Part shown: piece after piece, positions 15,739-25,542 of the stretch | How positions within the stretch are numbered: the stretch's first letter is position 1 | Layout: every line of letters starts with the position of its first letter | Assembly: GCA_019634365.1 (NCBI GenBank) | Contig: JAHQVM010000057.1 | Span: 1 to 32,092 of the forward strand | From: Flavobacteriaceae bacterium | GTDB lineage: Bacteria > Bacteroidota > Bacteroidia > Flavobacteriales > Flavobacteriaceae | Direction: 5' to 3' | DNA length: 32,092 nucleotides | Notes under the pieces: model-generated | Seen by the model: only the letters and a program-made list of their open reading frames with translations | What the model was told of the DNA's origin: nothing | Databases searched by the model: none | Program-made: the position numbers and the translations under genes

Positions 15739-16671
15739 TTGGAGGAATACACATCGGCTTTAGTATACGATAGCACCAAGGGTTGCGTAGTCACCATTGG
15801 TACCTTTGACGGGGTTCACTTGGGACATCAGGCAATCATTGAGCGTCTGGTGAATCTCGCAAAACAAGAAGGGTTGGATGCTGTTCTCCTTACATTTTTT
15901 CCGCATCCGCGTATGGTCCTTCAAAAGGATGTTGACCTAAAGCTAATCAATACGCTGTCGGAAAAGCGGGAAAGATTAGAATCCTTAGGGGTAGATCACA
16001 TGATCGTGGAACCCTTCACCAAGGAATTCTCACGCCTAACCGCATTGGAATACGTACGGGATATTTTGGTAAATCAGCTGAACGCCAAACACATTATTAT
16101 TGGTTACGACCATCGATTTGGAAGGAATCGAACCGCCAATATCGACAACCTTAAAGAATACGGAGATACGTATGGTTTCCAGGTAGAAGAAATTTCTGCC
16201 CAAGAATTGGACGATGTTGCCATTAGCTCCACCAAAATTAGGAATGCCCTCGACAATGGGGATATACAAACAGCAAACGATTATTTGGGATATCACTTTT
16301 CCTTAACAGGAACAATCACTGAAGGCAAGGGTATTGGGAAAACCCTAGGCTATCCCACGGCAAATTTGGAAGTGGATCAACCCTACAAGCTCATCCCCAA
16401 AAAAGGGGTGTATCTTGTTCGATCTTCATATCAAAGCAACCCATTGTACGGATTAACCAGTATTGGCACCAATCCAACTGTTGGAGGAACGAACACTACC
16501 ATAGAAACCTTTTTTATGGATTTTGAAGGCGATTTGTACAATGAATCCATGACCATCGAATTTATCACCAATATCAGGGAAGAAAAAAATTTCGATTCGG
16601 TAGAGGATCTCATAAAAGCCATTGAGGAAGACGAAGCGTATGCGAGGAATTTTTTGAACGATTATGAATAA
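15739..16671 (+). CDS. ribF: Bifunctional riboflavin kinase/FAD synthetase
   Basis: A 310-residue cytoplasmic enzyme converting riboflavin to FMN and FMN to FAD. The N-terminal nucleotidyltransferase domain carries GTFDGVHLGH (about 22-31) and ISSTKIR (about 162-168). The C-terminal riboflavin kinase domain carries GKGIGKTLGYPTAN (about 196-209). The start is TTG, one base after the pth stop, and no in-frame ATG precedes the conserved GTFDGVHLGH motif. Its 3' end overlaps the HTTM gene by eight bases, so pth, ribF and HTTM form one unit. Confidence 0.96.
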   Translation: MEEYTSALVYDSTKGCVVTIGTFDGVHLGHQAIIERLVNLAKQEGLDAVLLTFFPHPRMVLQKDVDLKLINTLSEKRERLESLGVDHMIVEPFTKEFSRLTALEYVRDILVNQLNAKHIIIGYDHRFGRNRTANIDNLKEYGDTYGFQVEEISAQELDDVAISSTKIRNALDNGDIQTANDYLGYHFSLTGTITEGKGIGKTLGYPTANLEVDQPYKLIPKKGVYLVRSSYQSNPLYGLTSIGTNPTVGGTNTTIETFFMDFEGDLYNESMTIEFITNIREEKNFDSVEDLIKAIEEDEAYARNFLNDYE

Positions 16672-18001
16672 GTTCCTTTTTAAACAAGTTGACAATACCG
16701 GGCTTGTCCTTTGGCGTGTTGCCTTTGGGCTTCTCATTGCGTTGGAAGGTTTTGGTGCAATCGCTACGGGCTGGGTGAAACGTGTTTTTGTGGAACCAGA
16801 ATTTACCTTTCACTTCATCGGATTCGATTTTCTACAACCCTTGCCCGGAATGGGCATGTATTTTTATTTTGCTCTTTTAGGGGTGTTGGGGGTTTGCGTA
16901 ATGCTGGGATATCGGTATCGCTTTGCCATGTTTTCATACGCAGTACTCTGGACCAGTGTATACCTTATGCAGAAGACATCCTACAACAATCATTATTATC
17001 TCATGATGTTGTTGTGTTGGATGATGGCACTGCTGCCAGCCAACAGGTGGCTTTCGATGGATGTAAAAAGAAATCCTGCACTGAAATCCCTTCACATGCC
17101 ACAATGGGTTAAGTTAATTTTAGTGCTACAAGTGTTCATAGTATTTACATACGCTTCCATAGCCAAAATGTACCCCGATTGGTTCAATCTAAAGGCACCT
17201 GCCCTACTTATGCTGAATAAGCAAAACTATTGGCTCGTGGGCGATTTGCTACAACAAAATTGGATTCATTCCAGTATTGCTTACTTCGGGTTACTGTTCG
17301 ATCTGCTCATCATCCCATTATTCCTTTGGAAACGAACACGGGTATTAGCATTTGTTCTCTCCCTATTCTTTCATCTATTCAATTCGGTGGTTTTCCAAAT
17401 TGGTATTTTCCCTTATATGTCGATCGCTTTTGCTTTTTTCTTTTTCTCTTCAGAAACATTGGTGAAGCGATTTAAACTAAAACGTGAAATATATCATGGA
17501 TATGAAATTACCGTGCCTTCCCTAGCCAAACCGGCGATAGCCATCTTCAGCATTTATTTCATTTTTCAAGTCGCACTTCCCCTTAGGCATTGGTTCTTCC
17601 AGGATGATGTCCTGTGGACCGAGGAAGGTCACCGCCTTAGTTGGCGTATGATGTTACGATCCCGTTCGGGAGTACTGAATATTTGGATTGAAGATAAAGC
17701 TACTGGGGAGCGTACCAAATATCCGTACAAGCAAATGCTATCCAAAAAACAACAGCGTAATGTAAAGACCAAACCCGATCTTATTTGGCAATTGGCACAA
17801 CGCATTCATGCGAAGGAATTGGAAAACGGTAAAGATGTCGCGGTATATGCACATTGTCGGGTTCAGATTAATGGCGGCGTGCTGCATCCTTTTATCGACA
17901 AAGAAGTGGATCTAGCCCAGGAAAAATGGCATCCTTTCAAACATCACGATTGGATTTTGCCTTCCCCGGCAGATTACCACAGCAAAGCCAAAAAAGAATA
18001 A
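16664..18001 (+). CDS. HTTM domain (vitamin K-dependent gamma-carboxylase-like) membrane protein
   Basis: A 445-residue protein with several hydrophobic helices in the first 300 residues. These include a helix around FGLLIALEGFGAI and the conserved SYNNHYYLMMLLCWMMALLP segment near residue 105-125, which mark the HTTM (horizontally transferred transmembrane) family. The soluble C-terminal part (about 315-445) follows the last helix. The human relative is gamma-glutamyl carboxylase; the bacterial function is not established. It overlaps ribF by eight bases and precedes serS, an arrangement I recall from other flavobacteria. Confidence 0.88.
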   Translation: MNKFLFKQVDNTGLVLWRVAFGLLIALEGFGAIATGWVKRVFVEPEFTFHFIGFDFLQPLPGMGMYFYFALLGVLGVCVMLGYRYRFAMFSYAVLWTSVYLMQKTSYNNHYYLMMLLCWMMALLPANRWLSMDVKRNPALKSLHMPQWVKLILVLQVFIVFTYASIAKMYPDWFNLKAPALLMLNKQNYWLVGDLLQQNWIHSSIAYFGLLFDLLIIPLFLWKRTRVLAFVLSLFFHLFNSVVFQIGIFPYMSIAFAFFFFSSETLVKRFKLKREIYHGYEITVPSLAKPAIAIFSIYFIFQVALPLRHWFFQDDVLWTEEGHRLSWRMMLRSRSGVLNIWIEDKATGERTKYPYKQMLSKKQQRNVKTKPDLIWQLAQRIHAKELENGKDVAVYAHCRVQINGGVLHPFIDKEVDLAQEKWHPFKHHDWILPSPADYHSKAKKE

Positions 18002-18033
18002 TTTCAAAACTTCCCTTAGAGCCTCTTTTTCCC

Positions 18034-18041
18034 TAACTTTG
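18034..18041 (+). promoter_or_regulatory. Putative -7 promoter element of serS
   Basis: TAACTTTG matches TAnnTTTG exactly, 22 bases before the serS start, inside the 62-base gap after the HTTM gene. Confidence 0.55.
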
Positions 18042-18063
18042 CGCTCTTAAAATCCTTACGAAG

Positions 18064-19335
18064 ATGTTACAAGTACAGAACATTCGCGATCACAAAGAAG
18101 CTTATGTAACGGCCTTGACCAAAAGAGGCCTGGATGCCAAAGAAGCACTTGAGGAAGTGCTGTCCTTGGATGAATTACGACGGGCAACCCAAGCGAAATT
18201 GGACGAGACCCTTTCGCAATCGAATACATTTTCCAAGGAAATCGGGATGCTTTTTAAAAGTGGGGAAACCCAAAAAGCCAACCTTCTTAAGGAAAAAACC
18301 ACACAGCTTAAAGAGCAAAGCAAGGAGCTTCAGCAAGCATTGAACGACGCTGCGGACCAACTCCAGAAAGCATTGTATGAGCTTCCGAACATACCCAACG
18401 ATCTGGTCCCTGCAGGAACCGATGAGAACGATAATGAAGAGGTATACAAAGAAGGCGAGATCCCTACTTTAGATAGTGAAGCACTTCCTCATTGGGAATT
18501 GGCAAAGAAATACGACCTTATCGACTTTGAGTTGGGTGTAAAGATTACGGGTGCAGGTTTTCCGGTATATAAAGGAAAGGGAGCCCGTTTACAGCGAGCT
18601 TTGATTACGTATTTCCTAGACAAAAACACCGCTGCCGGATATACCGAATATCAAGTTCCCCATTTGGTGAACGAAGCCAGTGGTTATGGAACAGGGCAGT
18701 TACCGGACAAAGAAGGACAGATGTACCATGTGGGAATGGACGATCTTTATCTCATTCCTACAGCCGAAGTTCCCGTTACCAATTTATTTAGGGGGGATTT
18801 GCTCATGCATAACCAATTACCCATCACCTGTACCGGATACACTCCCTGTTTCCGCCGTGAAGCCGGAAGTTATGGAGCCCATGTTCGCGGGTTGAACCGT
18901 TTGCATCAGTTTGATAAAGTGGAAATCGTACGCATCGAACATCCCGACCATAGCTATGCTGCTTTGGACGGCATGGTAGACCATGTAAAAGAGATTCTTA
19001 GAGAACTAAAATTGCCATATCGCATTTTGCGATTATGTGGCGGGGATCTTGGATTTACCTCTGCTTTAACCTACGATTTTGAAGTATTCTCTACCGCTCA
19101 AGACCGATGGTTGGAGATTTCTTCGGTTTCCAATTTTGAGACCTTCCAAGCCAATCGATTAAAACTACGTTTCAAGGATAGCGACGGTAAAAACAAATTG
19201 GTGCATACCCTTAACGGAAGTGCCCTTGCCTTGCCACGTGTTCTTGCGGGAATTTTGGAAAATTACCAAACCCCCAACGGAATTAAGATTCCAGAAGTAC
19301 TGGTTCCGTATTGCGGGTTCGATATCATCGACTAG
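18064..19335 (+). CDS. serS: Seryl-tRNA synthetase
   Basis: A 423-residue class II aminoacyl-tRNA synthetase charging tRNA-Ser. The N-terminal long helical hairpin (about 1-110, rich in Lys, Glu and Leu) binds the tRNA. The catalytic domain shows motif 2 (FRREAGSYGAHVRGLNRLHQF region, about 263-283) and motif 3 with the ATP-binding Arg (NGSALALPRVLAGILENYQ, about 388-406). Length is normal for the family. A promoter box lies just upstream. Confidence 0.98.
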   Translation: MLQVQNIRDHKEAYVTALTKRGLDAKEALEEVLSLDELRRATQAKLDETLSQSNTFSKEIGMLFKSGETQKANLLKEKTTQLKEQSKELQQALNDAADQLQKALYELPNIPNDLVPAGTDENDNEEVYKEGEIPTLDSEALPHWELAKKYDLIDFELGVKITGAGFPVYKGKGARLQRALITYFLDKNTAAGYTEYQVPHLVNEASGYGTGQLPDKEGQMYHVGMDDLYLIPTAEVPVTNLFRGDLLMHNQLPITCTGYTPCFRREAGSYGAHVRGLNRLHQFDKVEIVRIEHPDHSYAALDGMVDHVKEILRELKLPYRILRLCGGDLGFTSALTYDFEVFSTAQDRWLEISSVSNFETFQANRLKLRFKDSDGKNKLVHTLNGSALALPRVLAGILENYQTPNGIKIPEVLVPYCGFDIID

Positions 19336-19410
19336 AGAAGATTTTATCGCGCGGGAAAACGGCCCAATATTTGAGAAATATTTAAGAACTCTATTCCGTA
19401 TATTTATCCC

Positions 19411-21192
19411 ATGCGTATTGTAATCCTTATCGCTTTTCTTCTTGCTGCCTCATTCTGCATGGGACAGAGCCAAGGTTTGGCCAAAAACTACTTTGAACAG
19501 GGAGAATATGAAAAAGCACTTAGCATTTTCAAGAAGCTAGTGAAGCAAAACCCAGGCAATAGCAATCAATTTTTGTACTTGGTTAAAACCTATCAACAAT
19601 TGGAACGCTATGATGATGCCCAGGTTGCGATCATGGAAAAATTGAACGGTCGACGTCCGTATCCTCAGTATTTTGTGGAGTTGGGTCATAACTATACCCT
19701 TCAGAAAAAGGACAGTCTTGCCGTTTTTGCCTATGATAAAGCCATTCAAGCTGTTGAGGAAAATCCTATATACGCTTATGTAATAGGCAGGTCCTTTAGT
19801 GAATACAGCCTTTTGGATGAAGCAGCTACGGTATATGAAAGAGCCATGGAATTGGATCCATCGAGGGATTATAATGGGCAATTGGCTAAGATTTATGGGG
19901 AACAGGGCAAATTGGAGCTTATGTTCGAGAAATACATCGACCTCATCCAATCCAATGTTGCCTACCGGCCATCGGCCCAAAGAAGTTTCAGTTATTATGT
20001 AAATGAAGACCCCAATAACGAACCCAATATTATTCTGAAAAAGACTTTGTTACGTCGCTCTCAAGGAAGTCCAGACATATTGTACAATGAATTGTTGAGC
20101 TGGCTGTTCATTCAGCAGAAGGACTTTAAAAAAGCATTTATACAGGAAAAGGCCATCTACAAACGCACCGACGAAGACTTAAGGGGAATTATCGATTTAC
20201 TTCGAATTTCTATTGATGAAGAAAGCTATGAAGATGCTCGGGATATTGCCAACTTTGTAATAGAAAAAGCCACCACTCCCAGTGCAGAAATTTCGGGATA
20301 TCAATACCTCATGAGTATCGAATTGAAATTGGCCCAGAAAGAGGATTATGCAGACATTCAGCAGCAATTCTTGGCACTTTTCGACCGCTATGGTCTAGGA
20401 TCCGAAACCTATGCCCTTCAGTTGGATTACAATGAATTCCTCGCCTTCAAAATGAGCCAGAAGGACAAGGCCATCAATAATTTAAAACAGCTTTCAAAAA
20501 AACGTTTGTCGGTGTATCAAGAATCCCGAATCAAATTGAAATTGGCAGATATTTTGGTGTTCGATGAGAAATTCAATCAAGCACTTATCTATTATTCCCA
20601 GGTTCAGAAAAAAGTAAAGAACGATCGCTTGGCACAGGAAGCACGATTTAAAGTGGCAAGAACCAGTTACTACAAAGGAGACTTCGATTGGTCGCTCATT
20701 CAATTGGATGTGTTGAAGAAATCTTCGTCCCAGCTCATTGCCAACGACGCCATGGAGCTTGCCTTGATGATCCGGGATAATTCGCTGGAGGACTCTACAA
20801 AGACGGCACTCAAGAAATTTGCACAGGCAGATTTGCTGGTCCTGCAGAACCGTTTGGGAGAAGCCGTAACCTTGTTCGATGACATTCTGGAAAACCACAA
20901 AGGTGAAATGATCGAAGACGAAACCCTTCTTAAGCAAGGCATGGTCTTCGAGCAATTGAACGAGCTCGGAAAAGCTGAAGCCAATTATCTTAAAATCATT
21001 GAATTTTACAAAGACGATATCTTGGCGGACGATGCTCATTTCCGACTGGCCAAGTTGTATGAAAATACCTTGGATCAGCCCAACAAGGCCAAAGATCTTT
21101 ACGAGCAAATCATTTTCAATTTTGCAGATAGCATCTATTTCGTAGAGGCGCGTAAGCGATACAGAATGCTTCGCGGTGATGAAATCAACTAA
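19411..21192 (+). CDS. Tetratricopeptide repeat protein with signal peptide
   Basis: A 593-residue exported protein. The signal peptide covers about residues 1-18 (hydrophobic core, then Cys-Met-Gly-Gln). Many helical TPR units run along the whole length, for example around 20-55 (NYFEQGEYEKAL), 365-420 and 495-590. The last units (LAKLYENTLDQPNKAKDLYEQ) resemble the TPRs of BamD/YbgF-like periplasmic scaffolds. No enzymatic domain is seen. It lies between serS and DUF4286 on the same strand. TPRs mediate protein-protein contacts; the partner is unknown. Confidence 0.88.
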   Translation: MRIVILIAFLLAASFCMGQSQGLAKNYFEQGEYEKALSIFKKLVKQNPGNSNQFLYLVKTYQQLERYDDAQVAIMEKLNGRRPYPQYFVELGHNYTLQKKDSLAVFAYDKAIQAVEENPIYAYVIGRSFSEYSLLDEAATVYERAMELDPSRDYNGQLAKIYGEQGKLELMFEKYIDLIQSNVAYRPSAQRSFSYYVNEDPNNEPNIILKKTLLRRSQGSPDILYNELLSWLFIQQKDFKKAFIQEKAIYKRTDEDLRGIIDLLRISIDEESYEDARDIANFVIEKATTPSAEISGYQYLMSIELKLAQKEDYADIQQQFLALFDRYGLGSETYALQLDYNEFLAFKMSQKDKAINNLKQLSKKRLSVYQESRIKLKLADILVFDEKFNQALIYYSQVQKKVKNDRLAQEARFKVARTSYYKGDFDWSLIQLDVLKKSSSQLIANDAMELALMIRDNSLEDSTKTALKKFAQADLLVLQNRLGEAVTLFDDILENHKGEMIEDETLLKQGMVFEQLNELGKAEANYLKIIEFYKDDILADDAHFRLAKLYENTLDQPNKAKDLYEQIIFNFADSIYFVEARKRYRMLRGDEIN

Positions 21193-21230
21193 CAGCCTAA
21201 TTTACTTCCACAACCCTTTAAACCCGAGCC

Positions 21231-21539
21231 GTGTACATTTATAACGTTACGATTAATATTGAAGAGGACATTCATGATGCTTGGTTGCAATGGATGCAAG
21301 AAGAACATATCCCAGACATGTTGAAAACCGGTAAGTTTACCAAAGCACTTATGACACAGGTACAGGTGCAGGAAGAAATGGGAGGCATTACGTATTCGGT
21401 GCAATACTGGACCGACAGCAAAGAGACCCTTCAAAAATATTACGATGAGGATGCAGCCACACTGCGAGGTCAAAGCAAGCCTTTCGTAGGGAAATTTGTG
21501 GCCTTCAGAACCGAACTAAAGGTCGTAGCCGAATTCTAA
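21231..21539 (+). CDS. DUF4286 family protein
   Basis: A 102-residue soluble protein starting with GTG, with a ferredoxin-like alternation of strands and helices: an initial strand YIYNVTINI, then a helix with WLQWMQEEHIPDML, a strand with ITYSVQYW and a final strand region. I recognise it as DUF4286, a family of unknown function common in Bacteroidota and usually found next to rsmA. It follows the TPR gene by 38 bases. Its usual downstream neighbour rsmA is separated here by a minus-strand OmpA gene. Confidence 0.85.
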   Translation: MYIYNVTINIEEDIHDAWLQWMQEEHIPDMLKTGKFTKALMTQVQVQEEMGGITYSVQYWTDSKETLQKYYDEDAATLRGQSKPFVGKFVAFRTELKVVAEF

Positions 21540-21543
21540 ATCA

Positions 21544-21571
21544 AAACCCGACAGGAATACCTATCGGGTTT
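21544..21571. terminator. Shared terminator hairpin between convergent genes
   Basis: Stem AAACCCGA / TCGGGTTT extended by AGG / CCT with a one-base mismatch and loop AATA. It lies between the ends of DUF4286 (plus) and the OmpA gene (minus). The T tail is better on the minus strand (GGGTTTTGATTT). Confidence 0.65.
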
Positions 21572-21604
21572 ATTGCGGGGATTCTGGAATAAAAAACTGG
21601 TTAG

Positions 21605-23206
21605 TTAGTTTTCCATTATTATAAATTCGATTCTACGATTGGTTTCGTGTTCTTGTTCAGAACAAGGATTACAATCGATTTTAGGTTGGGATTCTCCGTA
21701 CCCTTTCGAAGTCAATCGTTCCTTGGCTATTCCTTTAGAAATTAGGTATGCCACTGCAGAAGCAGCACGACGATCAGACAATCGCAAATTATAGGAATTG
21801 TTCCCCCTAAAATCTGTATGTGCTCCAAGGGCCACAGAGATCTCTGGATTTTCATTCAGGGTCGCCACTACCGTATTCAAGGTAATTTTAGACACTTCCT
21901 TAATTCTTGCGCTGTCGTAATCGAATAAGATGTTGTCGATCTTGATATAGCTTTTCTCTTCCTCCACAACAATGGGAGCAGGAATGGCCTTTAAGGTAAC
22001 ATCTGCTTCGTATTGTGGTGTTTTGTTATCGGTATTAAAAATGGTAGATCCTTTGTAGAAACCTTCCTTACCAGAAACGATGGTATAGTATTCGAAAGAT
22101 GACAATGGGAAACTGAATTCGCCTTTCTCATTGGTGATCATGTTGCCCACTTCGGTACCGTCGGTATCAATAAGTTTAACCTCAGCATTCGCCAACGGGA
22201 TTCCCGTTTCAAAATCGATCGCCTTTCCGCTCACCGTTTGTGCCAATACATATTCCGTAAGACGGTAAATATCGTAGTTCCCATATCCCCCTTCTTTGTT
22301 AGAGGTAATGTACCCAATTCTCTCGGTGGCCGGAACAAAGGCAATTTCGTCTTTTTGGGTATTGATCGTATTCCCCAAATTGATAATAGTTACATATCCC
22401 TTTTTGGTTCTACGGGCTTTAAACACATCGTATCCACCAATATTATCGTGACCTTTTGACGAAAAGAACATAAACTTTTCATCATAGGATAGGTGCGGGA
22501 ATTTTTCGTCCTGCTCGGTATTAATGAGACCTTCAATAGGCGTAACCTCCCCATAGCTATCTGGGCCTTTTACTTCCACCTTAAAGATATCGTATCCGCC
22601 TTTTGTGCCAGGCATGTTGGAAGCAAAATAAAGGGTCTTGCCGTCCTTGCTTAGATGTGGGTTTTCTACCGAATATTCGGCGCCATTTACAGGAAGGGCT
22701 GTCATTTTAAACCACTCGCCTTGGCGCTCTGGGTTTAATTCTGCTCTGTATAATTGAAAGTGCTGTGTGTCTTCTTCCGTGTTCTTGGTAAAAAACATAA
22801 CATTCCCATCTTGAGAAAATGTTACAGTCCCCAAGTTTTCATTCTTGTTCAGTATACTTGAGAACAACAAAGGACGCGTTAAATCGTAGTTCTCTAAAAT
22901 ATCACTGCAGTACAGTTTGGTATAGGGTTCATTGGTGGCGGGATCCTTAGGTGCCAATGCTCCAATTTTTCGTGCTGAAAAAGAGATGAACTTATTCATG
23001 AAAAGTCCAGAGCCATAATCGGCATATTTGGAGTTGATTCCTGTGGTCAAGGTTTCAAATTTGAAACCATTGTCCCCAATTTTATTAAGTGTAAATTCTG
23101 AAGCATCCGCTATTTCAGAACTGGTTTCTTCGCCGACAAAATTTTGTGCCTCGCCGTGGGTAGCTATGCAAAGAAATGCAATGAAGAGTAATAAGCTTTT
23201 TCTCAT
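21605..23206 (-). CDS. OmpA family outer-membrane protein with PD40 repeats
   Basis: A 533-residue envelope protein. The signal peptide (about 1-20) is followed by a region with WD40-like PD40 beta-propeller motifs (FSQDGNVMFFTKN, HLSKDGKTLYFASN and LSYDEKFMFFSS, each followed by GGYD in the last two). A carboxypeptidase-regulatory-like beta-sandwich comes next (about 328-405, AKAIDFETGIPLANAEVKL type). The C-terminal OmpA peptidoglycan-binding domain (about 418-533) has HTDFRGNNSYNLRLSDRRA and NRRIEF. Such proteins anchor the outer membrane to peptidoglycan, and relatives are often T9SS-linked or annotated as peptidoglycan-associated. It is transcribed against its neighbours from its own promoter. 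Confidence 0.93.
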   Translation of the reverse strand: MRKSLLLFIAFLCIATHGEAQNFVGEETSSEIADASEFTLNKIGDNGFKFETLTTGINSKYADYGSGLFMNKFISFSARKIGALAPKDPATNEPYTKLYCSDILENYDLTRPLLFSSILNKNENLGTVTFSQDGNVMFFTKNTEEDTQHFQLYRAELNPERQGEWFKMTALPVNGAEYSVENPHLSKDGKTLYFASNMPGTKGGYDIFKVEVKGPDSYGEVTPIEGLINTEQDEKFPHLSYDEKFMFFSSKGHDNIGGYDVFKARRTKKGYVTIINLGNTINTQKDEIAFVPATERIGYITSNKEGGYGNYDIYRLTEYVLAQTVSGKAIDFETGIPLANAEVKLIDTDGTEVGNMITNEKGEFSFPLSSFEYYTIVSGKEGFYKGSTIFNTDNKTPQYEADVTLKAIPAPIVVEEEKSYIKIDNILFDYDSARIKEVSKITLNTVVATLNENPEISVALGAHTDFRGNNSYNLRLSDRRAASAVAYLISKGIAKERLTSKGYGESQPKIDCNPCSEQEHETNRRIEFIIMEN

Positions 23207-23240
23207 GGTGAGAATGAGGTTGACTGAGTTAGATTCAGGA

Positions 23241-23248
23241 CAAATCTA
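23241..23248 (-). promoter_or_regulatory. Putative -7 promoter element of the OmpA gene
   Basis: On the minus strand, TAGATTTG matches TAnnTTTG exactly, 34 bases before the ATG at 23206. No TTG is visible at the -33 distance. Confidence 0.5.
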
Positions 23249-23404
23249 ATTGGAAAAAGGAATTTTCCTACATATTTTAGCTGAAGTGTAGGTTTTTTCG
23301 TTAAAGTGCATTTTTCAAGCTTTCACCTCCTTCCCAGTAGAAGTTCTTTGCTGTGCAAGCATAGTATTTGGGGCCTTCAAGGCGATCCGCAACCCAGATT
23401 TCCC

Positions 23405-23412
23405 TACCTTTG
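23405..23412 (+). promoter_or_regulatory. Putative -7 promoter element of rsmA
   Basis: TACCTTTG matches TAnnTTTG exactly and ends eight bases before the rsmA ATG, so the transcript would have a very short leader or be nearly leaderless. Confidence 0.5.
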
Positions 23413-23420
23413 AAATCAGT

Positions 23421-24215
23421 ATGCAAGATCCCGTTAGAGCGAAAAAACATTTAGGACAGCATTTCCTTCACGATGAGCGAATTGCCGAAAAAATTGGCGA
23501 CACCCTCACCTTGGATGGATATGAAAATGTCTTGGAAATTGGTCCTGGAATGGGGGTTCTTACCAAATATATCATTCAAAAACCCCTTTCGGTGATCGCT
23601 ATGGATTTGGATACCGAATCCATTGCCTATCTAAAGCAACATTATCCCAATGACAACCTCACCATACTCGAAGCAGACTTCCTTAAATTCGATCTGTCTA
23701 CCATTTTCAACAACGAACCTTTTGCCATTACGGGAAACTTCCCCTACAATATTTCCACTCAAATCGTATTCCGAACCTTGGAGTACCGCCACCGCATTCC
23801 AGAATTCACCGGAATGTTTCAAAAAGAAGTAGCACAGCGTATCTGTGAAAAAGAAGGAAGCAAAACATACGGCATACTATCGGTACTGACCCAAGCCTTT
23901 TATGAAGCAGAATATCTTTTTACGGTGAAGCCCGGTGTTTTTAACCCCCCTCCAAAAGTAGATAGTGGTGTGCTGCGGTTACGACGAAAAGACAACTTTA
24001 CCCTTCCCTGCGACGAAGCCTTGTTTTTCAGAGTGGTTAAAACAGCGTTTCAACAGCGGCGGAAAACACTACGTAACAGTTTAAAAACCTTCAATCTGTC
24101 CGATAAACTAAAAGAAGATACTATATTTGCCCAGCGTCCGGAGCAACTATCGGTCACGGAGTTTATACACCTCACCCAAAAAATACAGGACGATGGCATT
24201 TCAACTCACAGATGA
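23421..24215 (+). CDS. rsmA: 16S rRNA (adenine1518-N6/adenine1519-N6)-dimethyltransferase
   Basis: A 264-residue SAM-dependent methyltransferase (KsgA) that dimethylates two adjacent adenines near the 3' end of 16S rRNA late in 30S assembly. Motifs are KKHLGQHFL (8-16), the SAM site [10 protein letters not shown] (39-48), the catalytic NFPYNIS (about 105-111), and the C-terminal [13 protein letters not shown] segment. Its 3' end overlaps the start of mgtE by 23 bases, so the two are co-transcribed. Confidence 0.97.
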   Translation: MQDPVRAKKHLGQHFLHDERIAEKIGDTLTLDGYENVLEIGPGMGVLTKYIIQKPLSVIAMDLDTESIAYLKQHYPNDNLTILEADFLKFDLSTIFNNEPFAITGNFPYNISTQIVFRTLEYRHRIPEFTGMFQKEVAQRICEKEGSKTYGILSVLTQAFYEAEYLFTVKPGVFNPPPKVDSGVLRLRRKDNFTLPCDEALFFRVVKTAFQQRRKTLRNSLKTFNLSDKLKEDTIFAQRPEQLSVTEFIHLTQKIQDDGISTHR

Positions 24216-25542
24216 ATTTGTTCAGCACATTGAGCATCGCATTGCTCAACGGGACGGTCTTGGGTTAAAGGAAATGCTCAAGGAATACCACTTCGCCGAT
24301 ATCGCCGAAATCCTTGAAGAACTTAAATCAGACGACGCCACCTTCCTCATTCAATCGCTAGAAAGTGAAATCACCTCCGAAGCACTTATGGAAGTGGATG
24401 AAGACGTTCGGGAAAAAATCCTGGATCGCCTTTCCCCCAAAGAAATTGCCAAAGAGCTGGAAGAAATGGATACCGATGATGCCGCCGATGTCGTGGCCGA
24501 ATTGGACGAGGAAATCCAGCTGGAGGTAATCGACAAAATAGAGGACGAAGAGCATGCTGCCGATATCGTAGAACTGCTCACCTATAACGATAATACTGCC
24601 GGTGCCCTTATGGCAAAGGAGCTTATCCAAGTGAAAGAAACTTGGACCGTTGCTGGCTGTGTTCGCGAAATGCGCAGACAAGCCAAAAACGTAACCCGCG
24701 TTCACTCTATTTACGTGACCGATAAAGATGGCCTACTCAAAGGAAGGCTTTCCCTTAAGGATTTACTCACAGCACCCGAAAAAGCACACATTAGCGATGT
24801 GTATATTCCTAGGGTAGATTACGTCACCGTGCATACCGAAAATGAAGAGGTGGCAAGAATTATGCAGAAATACGATTTGGAAGCCATTCCCGTGGTGGAC
24901 GAGAGTGGCCTCTTAATGGGACGTATTACCATCGATGACATTGTAGATTTCATTAAGGATGAAGCCGAAAAAGATTATCAGCTTGCAGCGGGTATTTCGC
25001 AAGATGTAGAAGCCGATGATAATGTTTGGCTGCTTACCCGCGCTCGACTTCCTTGGCTGGTACTCGGACTGTTGGGCGGATTGGGGAGTGTCTACATCAT
25101 GCAGGGATTCGATACTGCTTTAAACGACTTCCCAATACTTTTCTTTTTTACTCCACTAATTGCCGCGATGGCTGGAAATGTTGGGGTACAATCCAGTGCG
25201 ATCATTGTGCAAGGTTTGGCCAATGATATTATTAAAGGAAGTTTATGGAATCGACTGGTAAAAGAAGTTGGCCTTGCCCTAATTAATGGAATCGCATTGG
25301 GATTATTGGTGATCCTTTTCGGGTTTATCGCCGGTTTGGACCAATTGGTTAGCCTTACCATTGCCATTTCTATGCTAAGTGTTATTATAGTTGCAGCATT
25401 GGTGGGCACTTTTGTCCCTATTATTTTGGACAAACGAGGCATTGATCCCGCTATTGCTACAGGGCCTTTTATTACCACGAGTAATGATATCTTCGGCATA
25501 TTCCTCTTCTTTTATATTTCAAAAGTAATCTTAGGATTCTAA
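24193..25542 (+). CDS. mgtE: Magnesium transporter MgtE
   Basis: A 449-residue Mg2+ channel. It has an N-terminal acidic helical MgtE_N domain (about 1-125, rich in Asp and Glu), two CBS domains (about 130-260) that sense Mg2+, a plug helix, and a C-terminal five-helix membrane domain (about 285-449, with the pore-region signature [17 protein letters not shown]). I place the start at the ATG at 24193; an upstream in-frame ATG at 24127 would extend the protein inside rsmA with unrelated residues. The overlap with rsmA is 23 bases, and the stop overlaps the thioesterase start by one base (TAATG). Confidence 0.96.
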   Translation: MAFQLTDEFVQHIEHRIAQRDGLGLKEMLKEYHFADIAEILEELKSDDATFLIQSLESEITSEALMEVDEDVREKILDRLSPKEIAKELEEMDTDDAADVVAELDEEIQLEVIDKIEDEEHAADIVELLTYNDNTAGALMAKELIQVKETWTVAGCVREMRRQAKNVTRVHSIYVTDKDGLLKGRLSLKDLLTAPEKAHISDVYIPRVDYVTVHTENEEVARIMQKYDLEAIPVVDESGLLMGRITIDDIVDFIKDEAEKDYQLAAGISQDVEADDNVWLLTRARLPWLVLGLLGGLGSVYIMQGFDTALNDFPILFFFTPLIAAMAGNVGVQSSAIIVQGLANDIIKGSLWNRLVKEVGLALINGIALGLLVILFGFIAGLDQLVSLTIAISMLSVIIVAALVGTFVPIILDKRGIDPAIATGPFITTSNDIFGIFLFFYISKVILGF

